Assembly (NCBI RefSeq): GCF_024701975.1
Contig: NZ_JANLNM010000001.1
Span: 1,488,001-1,552,000 of the forward strand
Source: Variovorax sp. ZS18.2.2
GTDB taxonomy: Bacteria > Pseudomonadota > Gammaproteobacteria > Burkholderiales > Burkholderiaceae_C
Direction: 5' to 3'
Length of the DNA: 64,000 bases
The position numbers and the translations under genes are program-made. The notes beneath the pieces are model-generated. The model did not search any database. It was not told the origin of the DNA and was given only the letters and a program-made list of their open reading frames with translations. Positions 53,337 through 61,661 of the stretch are shown one piece after another; within the stretch, counting starts at the first letter, position 1, and every line of letters starts with the position of its first letter.

Positions 53337-53424
53337 CGCTGAATTATCATGGCCGGCCTGTCCCCTCGGTGCGGCAGGGACTCCCTCCTTTTTCCCGGTC
53401 GATCCAACGCTCTCCATCGGATTC

Positions 53425-54444
53425 GTGCGCAGCTTCTTTCTTACGCTCTTCCTCCTGGCCGCCCTGATTGCGCTCGCGCTCGGCGCCGGCGGACTCTGGT
53501 GGGTGCACCAGCCGCTCAAGATGGCGGCGCCCAGCGCCGATCTCTCCATCGAGCCCGGCACCACGCCGCGCGGCATTGCCCAGGCGGTGGCCAATGCCGG
53601 CGTCGATGTGCAGCCGCAACTGCTTTACCTGTGGTTCCGCGTCTCGGGGCAAGACCGCCAGATGCGCGCCGGCAGCTACGAGCTGGAGCGTGGCGTCACG
53701 CCGAAGCTGCTGCTCAATATCCTGGTGCGCGGCGAGGAAGCCACGCGCAGTCTGGTGCTGGTCGAGGGCTGGAACATGCGCCAGGTGCGCGCCGCGCTCG
53801 GCAAGGCCGACCAGCTCAAGCCCGAGAGCGTGGGCCTCACCGACGAGGCGCTGATGGCCAAGCTGGGCAAGCCCGGCCTGCACCCCGAAGGCCGCTTCTT
53901 TCCGGACACCTACACCTATTCGAAGGGCTCGACCGACATCGTCTTGCTGCAGCGCGCGATGCGCGCCATGGACAAGAAGCTCGAAGCCGCCTGGGCGGCG
54001 CGGGCCGCCGACTTGCCCCTCAAATCGGCCGATGAGGCGCTGATTTTGGCCAGCATTGTCGAAAAGGAGACAGGAAAGGCCAACGACCGCGCCGAAATCG
54101 CCGCCGTCTTCACCAACCGCCTGCGTATCGGCATGCCGCTGCAGACCGACCCAACGGTGATCTATGGCCTGGGCGCCGCCTTCGACGGCAACCTGCGCAA
54201 GAAAGACCTGCAGACCGACACGCCCTGGAACACGTACACGCGCGGCGGCCTGCCGCCCACGCCGATCGCGATGCCGGGCAAGGCGGCGCTGCTGGCGGCG
54301 GTGCAGCCGGCGCAGAGCAAGTCGCTGTACTTCGTTTCGCGCGGCGACGGCACCAGCCAGTTCAGCAGTTCGCTCGATGACCACAACCGCGCGGTCAATC
54401 GCTATCAACGCGGCGGCGACTCCAAACCCAAGGCAACGCAATGA
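53425..54444 (+). CDS. mltG: Endolytic murein transglycosylase MltG
   Basis: A 339-residue inner-membrane enzyme with one N-terminal membrane segment (about 5-27) and a YceG domain. The catalytic Glu is in ASIVEKETG near residue 213, and [10 protein letters not shown] and the C-terminal [15 protein letters not shown] are family hallmarks. MltG cuts nascent peptidoglycan strands and sets their length. The GTG at 53425 is the best start just before the membrane segment. The stop overlaps tmk (ATGA). Confidence 0.94.
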   Translation: MRSFFLTLFLLAALIALALGAGGLWWVHQPLKMAAPSADLSIEPGTTPRGIAQAVANAGVDVQPQLLYLWFRVSGQDRQMRAGSYELERGVTPKLLLNILVRGEEATRSLVLVEGWNMRQVRAALGKADQLKPESVGLTDEALMAKLGKPGLHPEGRFFPDTYTYSKGSTDIVLLQRAMRAMDKKLEAAWAARAADLPLKSADEALILASIVEKETGKANDRAEIAAVFTNRLRIGMPLQTDPTVIYGLGAAFDGNLRKKDLQTDTPWNTYTRGGLPPTPIAMPGKAALLAAVQPAQSKSLYFVSRGDGTSQFSSSLDDHNRAVNRYQRGGDSKPKATQ

Positions 54445-55097
54445 GCGATGGTCTCTTTCTGACGCTGGAAGGCATCGATGGCGCGGGCAAGTCGAGCCAC
54501 CTCGATGCGATGGAGGCGCTGTTCAAGGCGCAGGGCCGCACGATCGTGCGCACGCGCGAACCCGGCGGCACACCGCTGGCGGAGACGCTGCGCGGACTGA
54601 TCCTGGAGCAGCCGATGGACCCGCTGACCGAATCGCTGCTGGTGTTCGCGGCGCGGCGCGATCACATCGTGCAGGTCATCGAACCGGCGCTCGCGCGCGG
54701 CGACCTCGTGCTGTGCGACCGTTTCACCGACGCCACCTTCGCTTATCAGGGCGCGGGGCGCGGCTTCGATGCAGAGGTGCTCTCGACACTGGAACAGTGG
54801 GTGCAAGGGGGCAGGGCGGAAGGGCTGCTGCAGCCGCACGTCACGCTGTGGTTCGACCTCGCGCCCGAGATCGCGGCGCAGCGGCTGGCCGGTGCGCGCG
54901 TACCCGACAAGTTCGAGGCGCAGCCGGTCGAGTTCTTCCGCCGTGTCGCCCAAGGCTACGCAGACCGCGCAGCCGCCGACGCGCAGCGCTTCGTTCGCAT
55001 CGACGCCAGCCAGGCGCGCGACCAGGTCTGGCAGCAGATCGAGACGGCGCTGGTGGCGCGGGGCGTGCTGGCACCTCAAAGCGGAGTTGCACGATGA
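54441..55097 (+). CDS. tmk: Thymidylate kinase
   Basis: A 218-residue dTMP kinase making dTDP from dTMP and ATP for DNA synthesis. The P-loop is [10 protein letters not shown] near residue 9-18, the [16 protein letters not shown] segment near 94-109 is the substrate/LID region, and [10 protein letters not shown] near 39-48 is the DR-type motif. Length is normal. Four-base overlaps join it to mltG before and holB after. Confidence 0.96.
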   Translation: MSDGLFLTLEGIDGAGKSSHLDAMEALFKAQGRTIVRTREPGGTPLAETLRGLILEQPMDPLTESLLVFAARRDHIVQVIEPALARGDLVLCDRFTDATFAYQGAGRGFDAEVLSTLEQWVQGGRAEGLLQPHVTLWFDLAPEIAAQRLAGARVPDKFEAQPVEFFRRVAQGYADRAAADAQRFVRIDASQARDQVWQQIETALVARGVLAPQSGVAR

Positions 55098-56110
55098 GCA
55101 TTCCTGCCCTGACACCCTGGCTGCGCCAGCCGCTCGCGGAACTGCTTCGGCAGCGCGGCCATGCCTGGCTGCTGCAAGGCCCGTCGGGCATCGGCCAATA
55201 TGAACTCGCTTTGGCGCTCGCTGCCGCCTGGCTGTGCGAGCAGCCGGCGGAAGAGGGCGGTACCGCCTGTGGCCATTGCGCCAGCTGCCACGCCATCGAG
55301 GTCCGCACCCACGCCGACCTGTGCGTGCTGATGCCCGAAGTCGCCATGCAGGAACTCGGCTGGCCGCTCGACGAAAAGGCGCAGGCCGACATCGACGACA
55401 AGAAGCGCAAGGCGAGCCGCGAAATCCGCGTCGAGGCGATGCGCGATGCGGTCGGCTTTGCCCAGCGCACCAGCGCGCGCGGGCGCGGCAAGGTCGTGCT
55501 GGTGTATCCGGCCGAGCGCATGAACACCATCACCGCGAACGCGCTGCTCAAGACGCTCGAAGAGCCGGTCGGCGACGTGCGGTTCGTGCTCGCCAGCGAA
55601 GCCGCGTGGCAGTTGCTGCCGACCATTCGCAGCCGTTGCCTGGGCTTCACGCTGCCGTGGCCGGAAACGGCCGAAGCCGAAGCCTGGCTCGTTGCGCAGG
55701 ACGTGCCGGCCGCCGATGCAGCCGCCCTGTTGCGCGCTGCCGGCGGACGGCCCAGCGATGCCTTGCGGCTCGCGCGGTCCGGTCAATCGCCCAAGGCGTG
55801 GTCGTTGTTCCCCAAGGCCATTTCGCGCGGCGACGTGGGTGCGCTGTCGGACCATGCGCCGGCGCAGGCCGTCGGCGCGCTGCAGAAGCTCTGCCACGAC
55901 CTGATGGCTGTCGGCAACGGCGCCGAACCCCGTTTCTTCGAGGCCGCCGACCTGCCGGCGGCGCCGTCGAGGCTGGCGCTGGCGCGCTGGTCGAAGTCGC
56001 TCGCGAACGCCGCGAGAACCGCCGAACATCCGTTCAATGCAGGTCTCATGCTCGAAGCGCTTGTGAGCGAAGCGCGAAGCACCCTAAACTCAGCCGCTCG
56101 CCGCCCATGA
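55094..56110 (+). CDS. holB: DNA polymerase III delta-prime subunit
   Basis: A 338-residue clamp-loader subunit. The Walker-A-like loop reads GPSGIGQ, lacking the Lys needed for ATP binding, as expected for a non-ATPase delta-prime. The zinc-binding CGHCASC is near residue 59-65, and [10 protein letters not shown] plus the S-R-C stretch TIRSRC are family marks. It loads the beta sliding clamp with gamma/tau and delta. It is coupled by overlaps to tmk and the PilZ gene. Confidence 0.93.
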   Translation: MSIPALTPWLRQPLAELLRQRGHAWLLQGPSGIGQYELALALAAAWLCEQPAEEGGTACGHCASCHAIEVRTHADLCVLMPEVAMQELGWPLDEKAQADIDDKKRKASREIRVEAMRDAVGFAQRTSARGRGKVVLVYPAERMNTITANALLKTLEEPVGDVRFVLASEAAWQLLPTIRSRCLGFTLPWPETAEAEAWLVAQDVPAADAAALLRAAGGRPSDALRLARSGQSPKAWSLFPKAISRGDVGALSDHAPAQAVGALQKLCHDLMAVGNGAEPRFFEAADLPAAPSRLALARWSKSLANAARTAEHPFNAGLMLEALVSEARSTLNSAARRP

Positions 56111-56496
56111 ACCAACCTGTCGCCCCCGCCGCCGCTGCGTCCGCAGCCTCCACGCCCGCCAGGCCGAGCGTCATCCAGCTCGCCATCAAGGAGAAGGGCG
56201 CGCTCTATGCGGCGTACATCCCGCTCTTTGCAGAGGGCGGCATCTTCATTCCGACCACGCGTGAATACCGGCTGGGCGACGACGTCTATGTGCTGTTGAC
56301 GCTGCCCGAAGACCCGCAGCGTTATCCGGTGGCCGGCAAGGTCGCGTGGATCACCCCGTCGCGCGCTGCCGGCAACCGGGCGCCTGGCGTTGGCATCCGT
56401 TTTCCTTCGGACGAAAAATCGCGGCAACTGAAGGCGCGCATCGAGGCAGCCCTCGGCGGCTCGATGGCGTCAGACCGCCCCACCCAAACCATCTGA
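56107..56496 (+). CDS. PilZ-domain protein
   Basis: A 129-residue single PilZ domain with an Ala/Pro-rich leader of about 20 residues. The GGIFIPT and YRLGDDVYVLLTLPEDPQRYPVAGKVAWI segment (seen in parts) and the GVGIRFP end match the type IV pilus PilZ protein that follows holB in many proteobacteria. The c-di-GMP-binding RxxxR motif is not obvious, as in the canonical pilus protein, so it may act by protein contact with PilB and FimX-like partners. Confidence 0.9.
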   Translation: MNQPVAPAAAASAASTPARPSVIQLAIKEKGALYAAYIPLFAEGGIFIPTTREYRLGDDVYVLLTLPEDPQRYPVAGKVAWITPSRAAGNRAPGVGIRFPSDEKSRQLKARIEAALGGSMASDRPTQTI

Positions 56497-56583
56497 GTTT
56501 TCCGTCGTCCTCGTGACGCGGAACTCCGTGTACGGCGCCACCTCACACAGGTGACAGGTGCGCCGACTTCACCGTCATTTCCG

Positions 56584-57390
56584 ATGTTCACAGACTCCCA
56601 TTGCCACCTGACCTTCCCTGAGTTCGCGGACCAGATGCCGCAGATCCGCGCCGCCATGGCCGCGGCCAAGGTCGACCGGGCCCTCTGCATCTGCACCAAG
56701 CTCGAAGAGTTCGACGACGTGCAGGCGCTCGCCGCCAGCTACGACAACTTCTGGGCCAGCGTGGGCGTGCACCCCGACAACGAGGACATCGCCGAGCCCA
56801 GCATCGAAGACCTGGTGCGCCTCTCGGGCCGTCCCCGCGTGGTGGCCATCGGCGAAACCGGCCTCGACTACTACCAGATGGAAGAACGCAAGGGCGGTCG
56901 CAGCATCGCCGACATGGAGTGGCAGCGCGACCGCTTCCGCGTGCACATCCGCGCGGCGCGGCAGACGCGCAAGCCGCTCATCATCCATACCCGCGAAGCC
57001 TCGGCCGACACGATTGCGATCCTCAAGGAGGAGGGCGAAGACGGCTCCGCGGGCTCGGCAGGCGGGGTGTTCCATTGCTTCACCGAGACCGCCGAGGTGG
57101 CGCGCGCGGCGCTGAACCTGGGGTTCTACATCTCGTTCTCGGGCATCCTGACCTTCAAGAAGGCACAGGACCTGCGCGACGTGGCCGCCTTCGTGCCGCT
57201 GGACCGCATGCTGATCGAGACCGACAGCCCGTATCTGGCGCCCGTGCCGTACCGCGGCAAGACCAACAATCCGTCGTATGTGCCCTACGTGGCGCAACAG
57301 ATCGCCGAGCTGCGAAACGTGCCCGTAGAGGCCATCGCCAAGGCGACGAGCGACAACTTCGAAACGCTGTTCAGGGACGTTAAATCATGA
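56584..57390 (+). CDS. TatD-family metal-dependent hydrolase
   Basis: A 268-residue TIM-barrel nuclease-like hydrolase. Metal ligands are visible in MFTDSHCHLTF at the N-terminus, GETGLDYY near residue 97, IIHTREA near 133, FHCFTE near 163 and IETDSPYLAP near 210. TatD proteins are DNases or phosphatases involved in DNA repair and quality control. The ATG at 56584 begins the standard N-terminus; a GTG at 56551 would add eleven unusual residues. The stop overlaps the ankyrin gene (ATGA). Confidence 0.93.
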   Translation: MFTDSHCHLTFPEFADQMPQIRAAMAAAKVDRALCICTKLEEFDDVQALAASYDNFWASVGVHPDNEDIAEPSIEDLVRLSGRPRVVAIGETGLDYYQMEERKGGRSIADMEWQRDRFRVHIRAARQTRKPLIIHTREASADTIAILKEEGEDGSAGSAGGVFHCFTETAEVARAALNLGFYISFSGILTFKKAQDLRDVAAFVPLDRMLIETDSPYLAPVPYRGKTNNPSYVPYVAQQIAELRNVPVEAIAKATSDNFETLFRDVKS

Positions 57391-58064
57391 AAAACTACTT
57401 CAAGAAGTCGCTTTATCTCCTTGTCATTGCTGCATCTTTTGCAGCGCATGCGGGTTCGTTCGAAGACTTCTTCCGCGCCGTGCGCGGCGACAACGCCAGC
57501 GGCGTGCGCAGCCTGCTCAAGCGCGGTTTCGATCCGAACACGCGCGACGAAAACGGTCAGACCGGCTTGCTCATCGCGCTGCGCGAACCGTCGCCCAAGG
57601 TCATCCAGGCGCTGCTCGAATCGCCGCAGCTCAACGTGGACATCGCCAACGCCAAGGACGAAACGCCGCTGATGCTGGCCGCCATCAAGGGCCAGCAGGA
57701 CCTGGTCACCCAGCTGCTCAAGCGCGATGCCGCCGTCAACAAGACCGGCTGGACGCCGCTGCATTACGCGGCCACCAGCGGCCAGTTGACGATCATGAAG
57801 GAGCTGCTCGACAACTACGCGTTCATCGACGCGCAATCGCCCAACGGCACCACGCCGCTGATGATGGCCGCCATGTACGGCTCGGGCGAAGCCGTGAAGC
57901 TGCTGCTGGCCGAAGGCGCTGACACGGCGATGAAAAATCAGTTGGGTATGACTGCGGTCGACTTCGCGAACAAGGCGAACCGTGCGGAAGCGGCTCAGCT
58001 CATCACAGCCGCAATGAACGCAAAAGCGGGCCCGAAGCCAATACCGAAGGACGGCAAATGGTGA
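57387..58064 (+). CDS. Exported ankyrin-repeat protein
   Basis: A 225-residue protein with a signal peptide (cleavage near AAHA, residue 22) and five or so ankyrin repeats between about residues 35 and 205; clear repeat cores include GWTPLHYAATSGQ and GTTPLMMAAMYGS. Ankyrin proteins mediate protein contacts; a periplasmic one after tatD is common in Burkholderiales, with no assigned partner. It overlaps both neighbours by a few bases. Confidence 0.92.
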   Translation: MKNYFKKSLYLLVIAASFAAHAGSFEDFFRAVRGDNASGVRSLLKRGFDPNTRDENGQTGLLIALREPSPKVIQALLESPQLNVDIANAKDETPLMLAAIKGQQDLVTQLLKRDAAVNKTGWTPLHYAATSGQLTIMKELLDNYAFIDAQSPNGTTPLMMAAMYGSGEAVKLLLAEGADTAMKNQLGMTAVDFANKANRAEAAQLITAAMNAKAGPKPIPKDGKW

Positions 58065-58267
58065 GATGGGGCGGCGTTGCGTTCGCACTCGGTTTGACGA
58101 CGGTCGCGTTCGATGCAGCAGCCCAGAACTCGATCTACAAGTGCATGCAGGGCGGCAAGATCACGTACTCGAACGAGCCCTGTCCCGACGCGAAGAAGAT
58201 CGAGATCAAGCAGACCAAGGGAGTGAACTACGAAGGCAGAGGATCTGGAAATTCGCCCAAGCGTTGA
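58058..58267 (+). CDS. Small exported DUF4124-like protein
   Basis: A 69-residue protein: signal peptide (ALGLTTVAFDAAAQ), then SIYKCMQGGKITYSNEPCP, which matches the start of the DUF4124 domain (IYKCxxxGGxxxYSDxPC), with two cysteines that can form a disulfide. The ATG overlaps the last codons of the ankyrin gene by seven bases. Function is unknown; the same motif often precedes cell-envelope proteins. Confidence 0.82.
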   Translation: MVRWGGVAFALGLTTVAFDAAAQNSIYKCMQGGKITYSNEPCPDAKKIEIKQTKGVNYEGRGSGNSPKR

Positions 58268-58360
58268 GGGCTGATTTCATCGCCTTGCAGGCCCGGCAAA
58301 AGGTCAATAAAAGGGCGCCTGCGCACTCGTGCGAGACTCTGTGGAGAAGGAGAAGCAGAG

Positions 58361-58843
58361 ATGAATACGTTCCTATTCATGGTCGTTTTGCTGGTTGTCG
58401 GCGTGCTGGTGTTTGTGGTGGTGGCCAAGAAAAGGTCCGAGCAAAACACCAGCAACTTCGTCGACAAGCCCAAGGCCCGTGCACCGCTCACTGCGCGCGA
58501 GCAGGCGATGTACAACCGGCTCGTGCAAACGCTCCCGGACCTTGTGGTGCTGCCGCAGGTCAGCTTCGGCGCATTGCTCACGGCCCGCACGCGCGCGGCG
58601 CGCAGCACATTCAGCCGCAGGATCGCCGACTTCGTCGTGTGCGACCGCTCGTTCAAGGTCGTGGCCGTGGTCGAGCTCGGCGACAAGAACCAGAAGGACA
58701 AGGCCCGACGCGATCCGGATCGGGATGCAATGCTGACCGAAGCCGGGTACCGCGTGCTGCGGTATCAGCGCGTGCCGGACATCGGGCGCGTGGAAGCGGA
58801 TTTCGACCCGTCGTTGGCGTCTGTCAGCCCGCTGGGCTCCTGA
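58361..58843 (+). CDS. DUF2726-domain membrane-anchored protein
   Basis: A 160-residue protein with one N-terminal membrane helix (about 4-22) and a DUF2726 domain: LTAREQAMYNRL near residue 43, VLPQVSFGALL, RRIADFVVCDRSFKVVAVVELGD and the C-terminal AGYRVLRYQ. DUF2726 has a restriction-endonuclease-like fold and is found in topoisomerase-linked proteins, but its activity is unproven. It is the last core gene before the accessory region. Confidence 0.88.
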   Translation: MNTFLFMVVLLVVGVLVFVVVAKKRSEQNTSNFVDKPKARAPLTAREQAMYNRLVQTLPDLVVLPQVSFGALLTARTRAARSTFSRRIADFVVCDRSFKVVAVVELGDKNQKDKARRDPDRDAMLTEAGYRVLRYQRVPDIGRVEADFDPSLASVSPLGS

Positions 58844-58973
58844 GTGCATTTTCTTGCGCGGTTCCCAGAATGGGTGGGCTCATCTGGTAGCTTTTTAAAG
58901 AACACAATGTGCATTATGTTAAATGAAAGAGCTAGAGGCGCATGACAGGAGCAATGTCGTATCCCATCATTGA
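58844..58973. other. Start of the accessory region
   Basis: No gene is supported from the DUF2726 stop to the first 30-bp direct repeat. The composition shifts here to lower GC, marking the boundary of the accessory segment that extends to the right edge. Confidence 0.4.
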
Positions 58974-59003
58974 TAGTGAGCGGTCAGGATCTCGTAAATT
59001 GGC
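58974..59003. repeat. 30-bp direct repeat, copy 1
   Basis: This 30-base segment beginning TAGTGAGCGGTCAGGAT recurs at 59217-59246 with one mismatch (C/T). Between the copies lie three iteron-like repeats. The pair resembles ends of an insertion element or a recombination site, but no partner element is visible. Confidence 0.8.
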
Positions 59004-59019
59004 CCCTCTTTCAGCCTGC

Positions 59020-59117
59020 AATTTCATAAATTTGCTGAGATCGACCGTTTTCAGAGCGAATTTATGACTTTGCGGCCGGAAAGAGGCCATTTCACGAGCA
59101 AATTTGCGAGTTTGCGG
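59020..59117. repeat. Three iteron-like repeats (AATTT..A.TTTGC.G)
   Basis: Three related 17-18 base units lie at 59020-59037, 59059-59075 and 59101-59117, about 40 bases apart. Each has AATTT, a short variable part, then TTTGC followed by TG or GG. Units at regular spacing act as protein-binding sites at plasmid origins or at ends of some insertion sequences; which applies here cannot be decided from the window. Confidence 0.6.
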
Positions 59118-59216
59118 ACCGCGGCATCGGACTGTTGACGTCGCGTTTTCACGACGCTTTCAACATTGCTGCCAATAATTACGGCGAGTGAGCGAACCTC
59201 CAGCGAACGTAGGCCT

Positions 59217-59246
59217 TAGTGAGCGGTCAGGATTTCGTAAATTGGC
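59217..59246. repeat. 30-bp direct repeat, copy 2
   Basis: Second copy of the segment at 58974-59003, one base different. It lies about 130 bases before the antitoxin gene, with no obvious function there. Confidence 0.8.
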
Positions 59247-59334
59247 TCAGATCTCTCCCGTTCAGCGCAGAGCCGACACTTCGCTGGCGGCCTGCTCGCG
59301 CTCAGCGCGGGCACGACGAACAAATGGACCCTGA

Positions 59335-59349
59335 TAGGATTGAATCCTA
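59335..59349. promoter_or_regulatory. Perfect 15-bp palindrome TAGGATTGAATCCTA (antitoxin operator)
   Basis: A perfect palindrome with a single central base lies 24 bases before the ParD-type antitoxin start. Ribbon-helix-helix antitoxins bind such sites to repress their own operon, so it is a likely operator. GGAGG eight bases before the ATG is the ribosome site. Confidence 0.7.
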
Positions 59350-59373
59350 CTGTTTTGACTGGAGGCTGATCGA

Positions 59374-59643
59374 ATGCGAACGACGCAGCAACTGAGTATT
59401 ACCCTTCCCAATGAAATGGCCGACGTGGTGAAGGCAAAGGTGCGGGCTGGCGAGTACGCCACCGAAAGCGAGGTCATTCGCGACGGTTTGCGAGCGCTCT
59501 TGGCGCGTGATCGTGCCGTCGAAAGCTGGCTGCACCACCAGGTCGGCCCAGCTTACGATGCACTGAAGGCCGATCCGTCCCGCGCTGTGACTGCTGACCG
59601 AGTGCGCGCCCGCCTTGCCGCTGAGCACATCAAGGCGCGATGA
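59374..59643 (+). CDS. ParD-type ribbon-helix-helix antitoxin
   Basis: An 89-residue antitoxin. The N-terminal RHH domain (QLSITLPNEMADVVKAKV, then GEYATESEVIRDGLRAL) is the ParD/CopG pattern, and the C-terminal helical half (AYDALKADPSRAVTADRVRARL) is what normally wraps around a ParE toxin. The stop overlaps the first codons of a toxin reading frame that ends after eight residues, so this antitoxin has no intact partner here. The upstream palindrome is its probable operator. Confidence 0.9.
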   Translation: MRTTQQLSITLPNEMADVVKAKVRAGEYATESEVIRDGLRALLARDRAVESWLHHQVGPAYDALKADPSRAVTADRVRARLAAEHIKAR

Positions 59644-59666
59644 GCTATCGCGTCGTTTGGGAGTAA
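59640..59666 (+). pseudogene. ParE toxin gene truncated after eight codons
   Basis: The ATG overlaps the antitoxin stop (ATGA), the standard parDE arrangement, and encodes MSYRVVWE before a TAA stop. MSYRVVW is a typical start of ParE/RelE toxins, which continue for about 90 residues. No toxin-like frame follows in the next 150 bases, so the remainder has been deleted or replaced. The locus therefore cannot make a functional toxin. Confidence 0.7.
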
Positions 59667-59807
59667 GCCAAGATACGGCTAGTTTTAGCCCATAAGCGCT
59701 GGAGGCACGAAGGGTGAGTAAAGGGCCGCACTTTTCACATATGGAAAACCGCCCTTTGGAGGCGCGCAGTCGCATGCTGGAATTGAGCTTTTAAAAAGAG
59801 CTTTTCT

Positions 59808-59972
59808 ATGCAAACCGTGCCGGGCTGGCTTTCCGTTCGCGAACTCGATGGGAGCCAATCCGAGCAGAGCTATATCCGCTACGTAACTGGGCTGGACGCG
59901 GCAGAAGATTCAATGGCAGTGGTCGCGACCAAGATGCCGAGTTGGTTGCAATCTGGGCCTGACAAAGACTAG
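59808..59972 (+). CDS. Possible small hypothetical protein (54 residues)
   Basis: A 54-residue open frame starting at ATG 59808 with an acidic, soluble composition (RYVTGLDAAEDSMAVVATKM) and no signal or domain. An AAGAG stretch lies upstream. It could be a gene, or the tail of a decayed one. It is included because it is the only frame with protein-like composition in this gap. Confidence 0.3.
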   Translation: MQTVPGWLSVRELDGSQSEQSYIRYVTGLDAAEDSMAVVATKMPSWLQSGPDKD

Positions 59973-60364
59973 GCTGGCTCACAACGCGGCTTCGGACGGG
60001 TAGTCCCAAACAAGCGCCCCGCCCTTCTCCCAAGGAAAACGGCCCCTCAAGTTCTGCAAACTCGGGTTTGCAGAACTTGGATCAGGATCTCAATTTCTGT
60101 TTGGCTCGCCCACACAGGCATTCACCTCGTAGTAGAAGGTCACGCTCTTGGTGGGGTGATGTCGTAGGCTCGGTGGTCCGAGCCCCCGCTGTGCTCAGCA
60201 CCGCCTCACGTTAGCCGGACGGCCGCATGGAGCTTGCACTGGGAGAGAGCCTTTTCGTGCTTATCAGACTAGGTCGGGCCGACTTCTGCTGCTCTTTTAG
60301 TCGGTGTGGAAACATCGAAATGCACACGATTCGCCTGGAAATTTCGTGAACGAAGAAAGAATAT
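59973..60364. other. Intergenic region without a supported gene
   Basis: A 392-base gap in the accessory region. A TTCTGCAAACTCGGGTTTGCAGAA stretch near 60052-60077 forms a strong inverted repeat (TTCTGCAAA / TTTGCAGAA) that may be a terminator stem. Nothing else is recognisable. Confidence 0.4.
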
Positions 60365-61171
60365 ATGACCAATATGTACGAGAGCAATCTCTCTGGAGCT
60401 TTGATGTACATGTGGGGCTATCGAGACGCGCGGCATGAAGTTCATATCCCCCCTGGACTGCTCCTCAATGCTCAAAATGCTCTTGACAATCTGGTCGGCG
60501 ATTTGTTGGGCGCCGTTCTGCCACAGGTAACCGCACCTCAAGCCAACGCCTCTATAAACGCTAAATCTCCCCATCAACGCCGATGGTTTATTGCCGAGCT
60601 GAAGCTAAGTCGAGGGGGATTTCATGAGGAGGTTTTTTCAGCCTCTGCGAAAGCTCATCGAGTGGCACTTTCCAAGCATTTGCATGCCAGTAAATTAAGC
60701 AGCAGATTATCAAGGGTTGCGCATTTTGCCATTTGGCAAGAGAGCTGTGCTATCGCTTGGGCTCCGTACGTGAATACAATTGTTCGGAAACCGCCTAACG
60801 GGCCGCCTCCACCCAGAGATGAATTGGATTACCCTGTTTCCGCAGCTGGATTTGACGAATTCTATTCTGGCCTTAACAACTCCGACACCACCCTGTGGGA
60901 GCAGAATAAATTATTTTCTCAGGAAGGAATCGGCCTCCCAATTGAGGGAATGCGCCAATACCTTGCTTGCATTTTGCAATGTTGTTTTGCCCCGCCAATT
61001 ACATCGAGCATGGCCGCACAGGCTTCGGATGAACTTCTTTTTGGCTACGTCAGCGCCGGTGGTGGAGCAAGGCTTACAAAATGCTCACTTCAAAGTCTAC
61101 TTGTTGCTTGCGCTTCATTTGGAAAGACCGTTTCGCCATTGCCGAATGGCGATTTGAGCGCTCTTAGTTAG
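60365..61171 (+). CDS. Orphan hypothetical protein
   Basis: A 268-residue protein with no domain I can recognise, no signal peptide and no membrane helix. The first third contains HIPPGLLLNAQNALDNLVGDLLG, a helix-like stretch; the middle has a basic segment (HQRRWFIAELKLSRGG); a proline run (PNGPPPPRDELD) links to an acidic part and a cysteine-bearing hydrophobic helix (YLACILQCCFAPP). GC is low for the window. A GAAGAAAG site precedes the ATG. Its position between a broken toxin-antitoxin locus and a transposon suggests recent transfer; function unknown. Confidence 0.6.
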   Translation: MTNMYESNLSGALMYMWGYRDARHEVHIPPGLLLNAQNALDNLVGDLLGAVLPQVTAPQANASINAKSPHQRRWFIAELKLSRGGFHEEVFSASAKAHRVALSKHLHASKLSSRLSRVAHFAIWQESCAIAWAPYVNTIVRKPPNGPPPPRDELDYPVSAAGFDEFYSGLNNSDTTLWEQNKLFSQEGIGLPIEGMRQYLACILQCCFAPPITSSMAAQASDELLFGYVSAGGGARLTKCSLQSLLVACASFGKTVSPLPNGDLSALS

Positions 61172-61526
61172 TTGCACTGAAACACTTAATGGAAAATGGC
61201 CACACTGGCTTGGTCTGGGGGCGCCCTTAGGCTATCGATCTATCTCGCGGGCGTGATTGCTCTGGTTCGACTTGCCAGAGACTGGTCTCATATCGGATGA
61301 TCTCAAGGCAGCCTTGGCTCGAAGGCCTCCGGGAATCTTAGGTCGATGACATCGCCGACTGAATGGCTTGCTTATGTAAGCACTTATGGCCAGTGAAATC
61401 GCCATCTCGTTTGCCGCGAGATCGACTCACCTTCCAGGAGCGTTGACCAGTGGGTCCGAGCCCTCAGCGTGCGAACGCATTGGAACGTGCCTCGGTGCGC
61501 CAATGACATCTCGGGTGTCGGGGTGC
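61172..61526. other. Intergenic region without a supported gene
   Basis: A 355-base gap with no convincing reading frame, RNA or repeat. It separates the orphan gene from a minus-strand gene fragment at the transposon edge. Confidence 0.35.
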
Positions 61527-61620
61527 TCATGGGACGAGTAACCGGTCCTCGAATGTCTTGGTCTTGGCGTCGATCGTCACGAGGCGTCCATGACCGTTAA
61601 GGATGGTCTGCATAACTTTG
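61527..61620 (-). pseudogene. C-terminal fragment of a gene cut by the transposon
   Basis: On the minus strand an open frame of about 31 codons runs from the presumed transposon end (about 61620) to a TGA at 61527. Its last residues include NGHGRLVTIDAKTKTFEDRL, which has protein-like composition with the beta-strand flavour of propeller proteins. The missing N-terminal part would lie on the far side of the element, outside the window. Confidence 0.4.
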
Positions 61621-61621
61621 A

Positions 61622-61659
61622 GGGTTGGCCGGGATTCGCGATTTTTTCGCCAAAAAGTG
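61622..61659. mobile_element. Candidate terminal inverted repeat of a Tn3-family element
   Basis: About 38 bases starting GGGTTGGCCGGGATTCG lie immediately beyond the 3' end of the transposase gene, where Tn3-family elements carry their terminal inverted repeat, and start with the expected GGG. The partner repeat is outside the window, so the boundary is a prediction. Confidence 0.5.
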
Positions 61660-61661
61660 AT

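Noticed and set aside
55094..56110. Missing Walker-A lysine in HolB as evidence of inactivation
   Set aside because: Delta-prime subunits normally do not bind ATP, so the Gln here is expected.
56551..56583. GTG start for the TatD gene eleven codons upstream
   Set aside because: The extra residues are not family-like and there is no ribosome site; the ATG at 56584 gives the standard MFTDSHCHL start.
59806..60033. A 75-codon minus-strand open frame in the accessory gap
   Set aside because: No ribosome site or recognisable features; the opposite-strand 54-residue frame is slightly more protein-like, and neither is strongly supported.
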